Positions 56,038 through 64,000 of a stretch of 64,000 nucleotides of DNA are shown one piece after another. Position 1 is the first letter of the stretch; every line of letters starts with the position of its first letter. Both the position numbers and the translations under genes were made by a program. The notes under the pieces were generated by a model. The model saw nothing but the letters and a program-made list of their open reading frames with translations, had not been told where the DNA came from and ran no database searches. The DNA is from Parasponia andersonii (Eukaryota > Streptophyta > Magnoliopsida > Rosales > Cannabaceae). The stretch is from assembly GCA_002914805.1 (NCBI GenBank), contig JXTB01000101.1, positions 694,640-758,639 of the forward strand, in the 5' to 3' direction.

Positions 56038-56096
56038 CACGAGTGGAGTTTCGTTGTTAATGGGCCATGCCTTTTCATTAATTATGTTACCTCAGT
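56038..56096 (+). pseudogene. SPH C-terminal relic
   Basis: GAGTGGAGTTTCGTTGTTAA, then TGGGCCATGCCTTTTCAT and TAATTATG align with the LWS-x-L-x-TGPCLF-x-Y block of SPH gene 3 (about 33483-33528). The frame would read EWSFVVNGPCLFINYV. Nothing of the N-terminal domain remains. It lies on the same strand as the other SPH copies and is the last trace of the cluster seen in the window. Confidence 0.65.
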
Positions 56097-56210
56097 AAGG
56101 TATTACTCAATATAAGAGTGAAACGAAGATAAATCACATTCAAAACTCGCATGGTCTTCTGCAAACAAGATTATCAAAAACAATACAGTGATATTGTACT
56201 AGTTTTTTGC

Positions 56211-56871
56211 AGTGGCAGAGCCATTATCAAAGCTAGGTGCATATTGTTGAACAAAACTAAAGCATAAAAAAGTTCAAAATAGTATATTTAGTATATTTTA
56301 ACTGCAGTCACGTATTTTCATACTCAAATGAATGATAACTTAGTCACACTAATATTTTTAAATATGTATTTCCACTTATTCAAGAAAATGTTAATATGTT
56401 AAAAAGAGAATTAATCTAAATTTAAAGTAAGGGTTTGAAAAAATAAATATAGAATTTCATTATAGAAGAGATAATTTGCTTACTTTGATTTTGGATTAAA
56501 AGTATGAGTTTTTTTTTTTCCCGCTTGCCCAAAGCTTTGTTTGTTCTGTTTTTTTTTTTTTTTGGGTATTGTCTTAAATTATTGTTAGTGATTTCTTTTT
56601 ATCTCCATCTTTCTCTCATGAAGGATAATAAATGCTGAACACAAATAGGTTTAACATGTAACTACTTTTAAGTAACTCATTAATGTCTTTTGGGCAAAAT
56701 TTAATTGTTAGTTTGTTTCACTGTGGAGAGTATGGGTATAAATTCAAAATTTTAGATGAGACACTTCTTAAGTTTAAGTAAAGAATATGCATGAAAATGT
56801 GAAGGAAAAAAAATCGGTGGGCGTTTGCCCCAACCCCCTCTCCCCGCCTAAGGGGAGAGCTCTGTCCCTGG
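56211..56871. mobile_element. Unclassified element with GGCAGAGC/AGCTCTGTCC ends, about 660 bp
   Basis: The left end is CAGTGGCAGAGCCATTATC and the right end is GGGGAGAGCTCTGTCCCTG, a short imperfect inverted repeat. The right part, GTTTGCCCCAACCCCCTC, is GC-rich against its surroundings. Repeats with GGC(A/G)GAGCC ends are common in plant genomes. I cannot name a family or confirm a target duplication. Confidence 0.42.
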
Positions 56872-57012
56872 TTTTATGCATGAGATGTGAGATTTCTACT
56901 TAATTTTACTAGAAGTAAACAAAAAAAAAAAAAACTTTTCCTTTCCTTCTCTTTATATAATGCGTCCCATATTATAACAAGTTGGTGAAGTATATATTTT
57001 GACTATAATATA

Positions 57013-58935
57013 TGTCACGACCCAAAACCCAGACTAGTGGCAGAAGGAAAATTTTACAAAAATGGAAAATTCCTTAATTTATTTGAAAAGTGTCAAAAAT
57101 TCTAGTTTTTATAAAAACGGTCTATTTAAATAAAATAATCGGAATCTCATCCCGTGAACCACTCCTACAGTTCGTATACACCATCAAACATAAATTGAAC
57201 AATTACTTAAAAACATGAAATTAACTACAAAACCCAACATCATTACCATTCACAACAGATGTCAAATACCAGAATGACATACATAAGTTTGTAGACAAAA
57301 TAGAAAGCAGTAATCTTGGTTCAATGCTAACACAAAATCCAAATAGTCCAAAGACTACGACAACAAATTCCTAGCATTACCAAGAGACGAACTGCAATCA
57401 GGATGACCTCTTACTCCTCTTGATCACTAAGAGCGCACTAGACACCACCTGAGGAGGAAGGTAAGGGGGGGTGAGCATACAATGTCCAGTAGGAAAATAG
57501 TTACCTCGGGGAAAAACAGTTCAGTGATGGGAATCTCCTGCATGGTTAGTTCAAATCCAAAACATACACACACGTATATATAACAGTGTAATCAAAACCA
57601 TCACTCCATATGCACATGACACAAATCAACCTATATCCATGAGCTCACATCCTCTCATCTGTGGAAACCCAGGATGATGGCACTAAGTGTACCTAACAGT
57701 CTACCTGATACCTAAGCCCATACCCGGAGGGAACACCCATGTGTCGCCTATCAAACCTGGATGGGCAACCGAATTGCCTACACCTGCCAAATAGGGAGAT
57801 AATCAGAATTAACAAGACCTCGCGCAAGTTTAGGGACTTTCACCGACGGTGGGGCACGCAGCGCCATACTGTAAAACCCACGATGCTAACACGGTGCTCA
57901 TGTATGATCCTATGACACGTGCAATACAGAACTGAAGTGTAAAAACTACTGTACTCTGGTTTTTCAGTAAAACATGCATAATAGGGTTTATAGAAAAACG
58001 GGCAGCATAACGGCCCTATTTTTGATATACCCAAAATAACCAGCACACAGCAAATTCCCAGAGCAGTACAGTATATATCGTATAACCAGATTCCATCACA
58101 TATAATTCAAATCATTAAAACACACTTATTCTTATGTGCTGCAGAAAATAAGTTTTAACTCAAAAACGGTATAAAACGAAGGTAACTAAACCCCTACCTC
58201 AACAGAATAGCGACACCACGCTATTGAATCCTTAAGGTGTCGTTGATGATCGTCCGGAGGGTCGGGAACCAATTCCAAGCCCTCGATCGTCCTCGTGCGA
58301 AAAATTAACTTTCTCACCAGAGCTTCAATTCCACAAACGGATCTCTTCACTGAATTCATAGCACTCAAAATAATTAGGTTAGACATATAACTTGTCCAAT
58401 TCAGGTTCGGGCCCACACTGGACCGGTGGCACGCAAAACGAGACAAAATCTCGACTGTCCGTTCTCGATTTTTGTGCCGATCACCAAACTACACAATATA
58501 TATATATATCAAACTTTTCCATTTTTCGAGTACATTCCAAAAATGCAGTTAAAAATACAATCCAACGGTCAGATCGAGAACAACAACCAAAAACTCGAAA
58601 TGGCCAAAAATGGCAACTTTCAATCCGGGCAAAATGGAGTTGAGATATATATACCTTGATGATCCTTGCGACGATACAAATCTAACGGGACCGATTTGAG
58701 ACCGAAAGGTGGACGGAATCGTCGCCGGTGATGGAAAAACCGAAGTGGGTCGAATCGGCTTCGATGGCGTTTCCCGGTGACACAGGCAGCGGCGAAGGGC
58801 GGCGGATCTTCGTGGCAGCTCAGCTAGACGACGCCGGTCGGTGGGCGGCCCGGACGGCGGCTGACGGCGGTTCTGCAGAGGTTCGGCCGAGAGGGAGAAG
58901 AGAGGAGAGAGAAAGAGAGTTTTCGGGGGAGGGAG

Positions 58936-58983
<48 letters not shown>

Positions 58984-59196
58984 GAGGATGGGCACGTGGC
59001 CCATTCTTATAGGGCTGTGTAATTTTTCAAAAATTGCACATAAGTCCCCAAAATTTTAAATCTCTATCAATTTAGTCCTCCAAAATTTACAATTTAGTCC
59101 ATCTGAACAAAACTTTTACAAATTAGTCCCCACAATATTTTATCCGGAAAATTGGTAAAATGTCCAAATTACCCTAAAAAATTCCGGGTTTTTACA
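57013..59196 (-). mobile_element. Solo LTR, Tekay-type (subfamily I), inverted, 2184 bp, TSD ATATA
   Basis: On the minus strand it starts TGTAAAAACCCGG and ends GGGTTTTGGGTCGTGACA. Flanking pentamers ATATA at 57008-57012 and 59197-59201 are identical. It aligns over almost its whole length with the LTRs of the Tekay element at 34001. Part near the LTR start (59000-59190) differs and instead resembles the start of the solo LTR at 26133. A GA microsatellite lies at 58939-58980. No internal region is present. Confidence 0.92.
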
Positions 59197-60172
59197 ATAT
59201 ATGTGCTACTTATCCATGACGCTTTAGATTTTAGGATACTGTTAAGATAAATAAACAAGTAAATTAAAATTTTTAATAGGATTTTGCTGGTTTGGCTAGT
59301 TCATGATCGTGAGATACCATAATCCTGTAGGAGGAACTTGAGAACAATTAATGATCGAAGAAAGAAAAGAAATATCCTTGGCACCTTTGGCCAGGACCTT
59401 TCATCAGATAGATCCCGGTTATTTAGATACTATTATTTCACTTATAAATCAAATCAAAATATTATTTTCAAAGTAATAAAGATAATTCTTAAATGTAATA
59501 TAAGTCTAAATTCCATTCCTATCAATTGATCAATTTCCCTAAAGTAAGATGACATGGGAGGGTTAAATTTTAGAGATAGTCCATCTACAAGTCCTTCTTA
59601 ATAATAATAATAATCAAGTTCAAGTATCGATTCTTCCATCGTTGATATTTCCTAAAACATAAGAGTTTGCCAAAGAAAAGCGAGATACTAAGGTCATTTT
59701 ATGCATTTTCCCATATTAGAATTAATGGCTTCATGAATTAAATTCCTCGTTTGTTTGCTCACTTGTTCTTGGCCAGTCAGTAACACAGGGCTTAGTTACA
59801 CTTGTATCCCATTTATTGCGTTTATTGTCCAAACTTATCATCCAAATAGATTCTAAGGGATAATGTTTCCCAAATTAATACATCATAAGTACGTCGAAAG
59901 TTGTAGTTCACAAATTTATCCATTCTGGCATATTTTGGAGACAAATTTCCTGAAATAAATTATTAACCAATTCAAAATTGATCAGTGGTTCAAGTACTAC
60001 TGAATTGTTTTACCTCCTCTAATGTAAAGGGTTCTCAATCCGAAACTCTCATTCCTATAACAAAGAAAAAAAAAAAAAAGAAACTTATTTTTGCATCCTT
60101 TTTATTACTTGTTAGAACTCATCCAGAGCTCCATTTTGAGATTGAATTAATTTTTGTTTATATATATATATA
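59197..60172. other. AT-rich intergenic DNA
   Basis: No gene or classifiable repeat seen. Confidence 0.6.
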
Positions 60173-60400
60173 TTAGTTGCTAATTTAGTAGGTTTTTTTT
60201 AATTTATATATAGGTATTTTTTTTAATTTTTGATCATCATCTAATAGTGATCCGACGATTATAATAAAGTGCATTAAAAGACGTACATCATTAATTTTTT
60301 TAATTATTTTTTAATATAAAAAAATATGCATAATAAATTTTCATTAGCTAAAATGATACTTATATATAAATAAAAAAAATTATTTATTAAATTAGTGACC
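60173..60400. mobile_element. TA-flanked MITE, about 230 bp, second copy
   Basis: The left end is TTAGTTGCTAATTTAGTAGG. The right end, inverted, reads TATGGTCACTAATTTAATAA. TA repeats flank both sides. The interior words GATCATCATCTAATAGTGATC, GATTATAATAAAGTGCAT and GACGTACATCATTAAT correspond to inverted words in the copy at 30851-31081. Confidence 0.55.
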
Positions 60401-61022
60401 ATATATATTATTAGATATATTCAATACGAATGGATAAATAAAAGATACAACAATTATTAAGCAATTATTAAGGAGTTGGATGATAATAATGAATAAGAAT
60501 ACGATCCCAAATTCAAATTAGGAAAGGCAAACTCGAGTAGGTGAAAATTAACGGGAGAGAGGGAATTTGAATAGATCGAGTCATAGCTAGGCTGGATGGA
60601 AATGAAAATGAGTAGTGGAATTAAAGAAAATAGTTAACATAGAGTAATGCAATAATTATATACCGGTCAAGCTCGAAAGTATCAATAATTGTTCTGGTTA
60701 ACTTTTAGCAATTCGTGCAATATTTGCTATACTAATAACCAGTAAAAAAAAAGGGGTTGTGCCATTGCAATTTTACGTGCAAAATCGAATTCGTAGTCGC
60801 AGTACTTTAATTTTGGCCTAATAAAAGTAGGGAATGAGGAGAAGAAATCACCTCTTTTAATGTAAATGAAAACCTGTTTCAATCAGCTCGTGAGCTGGTT
60901 CCCAAAAGAACAAAACTAATGACTATCAGCAGAATGTATCATTTATATAACATTATTTACGTCAGCAAATGTGAGAGACTCAAATAGTAATGTGAGAGAC
61001 TCTAACATGCAAAAATCAGATT
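60401..61022. other. AT-rich intergenic DNA
   Basis: No gene seen. Confidence 0.6.
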
Positions 61023-63576
61023 TGTCAACAGTATTCTAGTTTTTTTTCTTTCCAAAAAGAAATCAAATTAAAATAAATATATAATATTTTAATTAAATAA
61101 TGAGACTCATTTTTAATTTTTAAATACATTGTTTCTCCTTAGTTTTCTTTTATACCCGACATACACTCTCTCTTTTTCTTTTTCTCCTTCTTTCTTTTTC
61201 CTCCTCCTCCTCCTTCTTCTTCTTTTTCTTCTTTGTAAACTTAGCAAAACCAGCCACCATCATAGATGGTAAGCCGAACCTTCTCCCCTCATGACTGGCG
61301 TCGACTCTTTCTTACAAATTAGCTCCGATAAGTCGATTTCTAAGTTTATTTGGGTGTTTTACAAATTAATTTGTGTCATAAATACAATTATTTTTGTGAA
61401 GTTGTTCTTATGGCCGTAAAAATTATACGAGGTAGAGAAAGAGATTGAATCATATATAAATATAGTGGTGTTGTATTAAAATAATATTCGATTAGAAAGA
61501 AGTTTTAAATTAAAAAACATGATATTTTTCTAATTTGGGATAAAAGTGATATTTTTACAAAACTGAGTAATATAGGATTGAAGTCTGTTACTATTCAAAG
61601 TGGGCCCTGAGCTTAAAAAACTGTCATTTTCTAAAATATTTATGCAAAAATGAATTTTTACAAATAATCAGCAAAGTTGATAATTTTTTCAAATATTTTC
61701 GAAAGTGACATTTTCTAAATAATTATGTGAAAATGGTATTTTCTGAAATATTTCAGAAAAGTGATATTTATTTAAATAAACAACAAAAATGATATTTTTC
61801 TAAATACTTTGAAAATGGACATTTTTCAAATTAATTCCGTAGAGAGACATTTTTGTAATTCTTGGATTTAGAGCCTGTTTAACGCTCTGGATCTCGAAAT
61901 TGACTTTTGATTTCAAATTTGGATTTAATGAGGTCGAGAAACGAATTTTCATATATAATATCGCTATGTTTCAAAATGACACAAATTTTGAGACATATGA
62001 ATAGTCTCATTTTGCGTGTTGTGGGCCTAGATTCGATCCGAGCCCGAATCGGTCAAACTATATATCTAACCTAGTATTTTTAGGTGCTATGTATTTAGTA
62101 GTGAAGTCAGTTTCACAATTTGAAGCTCCGATTGAAAATCGAGTTTTCAAATCTATCGATTAAAGATTCGAAAACGACGTCCAATCTTCCAAACGACACC
62201 CAAATGAAGCCGAAATTTCTCCATAGCTCTGTAACACTATTTGGACACTCAATTAAGGTAGAAGTTCAATTACCTAGTTTTATACATGATTTAATTTAAA
62301 ATTTACCTTATGATTATTTTGTGAAAAATCGTGAATTAAATAATATTTTAATAAACTATTAGAAAATCTTGGATTATTCTAGAATTAGATTGTGTGACTT
62401 CCATATATGTTTATAAAATCATGATCTTGCATGATTTAGCGGATTTCCTACCAAAAGTACAATAAATTCCAGAATAATATCAAGCAGAGTTTTAAAACAT
62501 TGTTTGGTTATGTTCTGCATGGTTATTATATATATCTTGTTACATATTGTACATATCATAGGATCAAACATGAGATACATCTTAGACATTACGGTATTGT
62601 AGTACGCAGACTAGTACACCCGCATTTGGTGAGAGCCCGTAAACCTATGCGGGGTTTTTACTAATTATTCTCATTCGGTAGGTGCATGTATTCAGTTGCC
62701 CCTCCAGTTTTAGTAGGCTAGATACATGGGTGTCCCAACGGTTTTCTGGGATAGTTATTAGGTACAAAGTACTTAGTACACGTAGTACGAGTTACTCTAG
62801 TTTGTGATGAGAGGGTGTGAGCTCATGTGATAGGTTGATTTATTATATGTACAAATGTATATTTATAGTTTTGGTTTTAAATATGTGACTACTCTAGATA
62901 TTAATTATTTTATACCTAGTTTATAAATAGATTTTAGAAAAGGTATTAACTATGCATGTTTGGTAAAATTACAATAAAAAAAGGTAATTAAATTTCTACT
63001 TAGCATTCACATGCTCACCCCCCTACTTATTCTCCTTTTCAGGTATCAATTTATTTTGTGGTAATTATTTTGGTGGCTTGGCAAGTATGCTTGGCGTATA
63101 CTTGCAGTTCCAATTCTCTTCATTGGTTAGTTTGTACTCTGTATCGATTTCCATTTTCTAAGTCAAAATTTATTTAGCAAATAATAATATATTTATTGAG
63201 CAGATGTATGAGGATGGTTTTTATTATTAAATCGAATACTTAGAAAATAAAGTGATTTTAGGTAAATTATTTGAACATTCAGCCTAGGCTTTTAAATTGA
63301 ACTGTTTCATTAAACTTCATGAAATAACACAAGTTTTTAAACTAGTAAATTAGAAGTTTTGCTAAACTTAAAATGAAGAATTTTTTGGAAATTTTAAAAT
63401 TTGTAGACAACATTGTTGATTGTCAAATTTGTCTAATATTGTAATTTACTTATTTTTGAGGACTAAACATTAAATTTTAAGTACTTAAATTTTTCTAAAA
63501 TTTTAGAAACTACTGTTTATTACTATTTTCACTTAAAATTACTAAAAGTCACAGTTTTGGATTTTTAATTGTGACA
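61023..63576 (+). mobile_element. Solo LTR, Tekay-type (subfamily II), 2554 bp
   Basis: It matches 53176-55847 over most of its length: AACTTAGCAAAACCAGCC/AACCAGCTAACACT, the degenerate ATATTTTTC repeats, CACCCGCATTTGGTGAGAGC, ACATGGGTGTCCC, GATGAGAGGGTGTGAGCTCATG. It ends TTTTTAATTGTGACA. The 5' boundary TGTCAACAG is provisional. It rests on flanking pentamers AGATT (61018-61022) and AGATA (63577-63581), which match at 4 of 5. No internal region is present. Confidence 0.75.
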
Positions 63577-64000
63577 AGATATATAAATTTAATGATTAGT
63601 TAGTCAAAAATATTTAAGAGTATTAATTATTTATTTTATCTATCGGTAATTATTTGTATATAATTAAATTGATTTCTAATCGGATTCCTCTAGTTTAACA
63701 CAAGTTAATTGCCTATTTTTTTTAACCGCGTTATTTTTTTAAAATGTTTTTTTTTATAAGAGGAACACTGTTAACTGCTTTAATCTTTTTTTAAAAAAAT
63801 TCCTTAATCTAATTCATCTTCTATTTATGTCCTGCAAGTTCTTTCTCTTTTTTCAAATTTATTAATAAATATTCTAAACAAAATTATTATTTTCAATTGT
63901 TCCCAAATAGGTTAAGACCCTTTACAAATAAAGTAATTAAAATGACAAAAGGGCCATTTTCAAAATGAACCATTTTGAAATCAATGAGTGATATAGCATG
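63577..64000. other. AT-rich intergenic DNA
   Basis: No gene or classifiable repeat seen; several T-rich runs at 63716-63755. Confidence 0.6.

Noticed and set aside
1-64000. tRNA, rRNA or other structural RNA genes
   Set aside because: None recognised by eye. The tRNA-like words at 1186 and 36108 are retroelement primer sites only.

Overview
This window is nuclear DNA from a dicot-type flowering plant. The evidence is AT-rich intergenic DNA, plant-type GT-AG introns, plant Ty3/gypsy retrotransposons of the Tat and Tekay lineages, and two plant-specific gene families. The species cannot be named from the sequence. Three long N runs (789-1005, 18881-19752, 39936-40368) and three single-N joints (4481, 7415, 46069) mark an unfinished assembly.

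Layout. 1-788 is AT-rich DNA with no gene. 1006-15012 is a decayed Tat-lineage Ty3/gypsy element on the + strand. It has a second, archaeal-type RNase H, a block of tandem repeats behind integrase, and an antisense coding region before the 3' LTR. Inside it, 1922-bp and 375-bp direct repeats abut single Ns and look like assembly duplications. 15318-18864 (minus) is an intact four-exon TPR gene of the SDI2 (sulfur deficiency-induced) family, 296 aa. Its 3' end lies about 300 bp from the retroelement and its promoter is lost in an N gap.

From about 24 kb to 56 kb, all on the + strand, lies a dispersed cluster of S-protein homologue (SPH, plant self-incompatibility S1 family) genes. Three are intact (24054, 33095, 51936), one is frameshifted (29980), one is a 5'-only relic (29403), and two are probable C-terminal relics (43736, 56038). 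Most 5'-complete copies share a TATA box and an AACTAAG leader motif, which points to tandem duplication that carried the promoter. The products should be small secreted cysteine-rich proteins.

The cluster is broken up by one near-complete Tekay chromovirus (34001-42758, TSD CTAAT) and five solo LTRs (26133-28275, 46849-49234, 53176-55847, 57013-59196, 61023-63576), most with recognisable 5-bp target duplications. DNA transposon remnants are also present: a CACTA-like MITE with a 3-bp TSD, TA-rich MITEs, and a Mutator-like element with long TIRs enclosing a Tat LTR fragment. The Tekay element sits at the centre of an older foldback repeat.

There is no operon-like logic here. The SDI2-like gene and the SPH family are independent host loci, and retroelement gain followed by LTR-LTR recombination has shaped the spacing of the SPH cluster. 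No wholly new system is evident. The points most worth following are the SPH cluster architecture, the antisense gene and repeat block of the Tat element, and the assembly joints.
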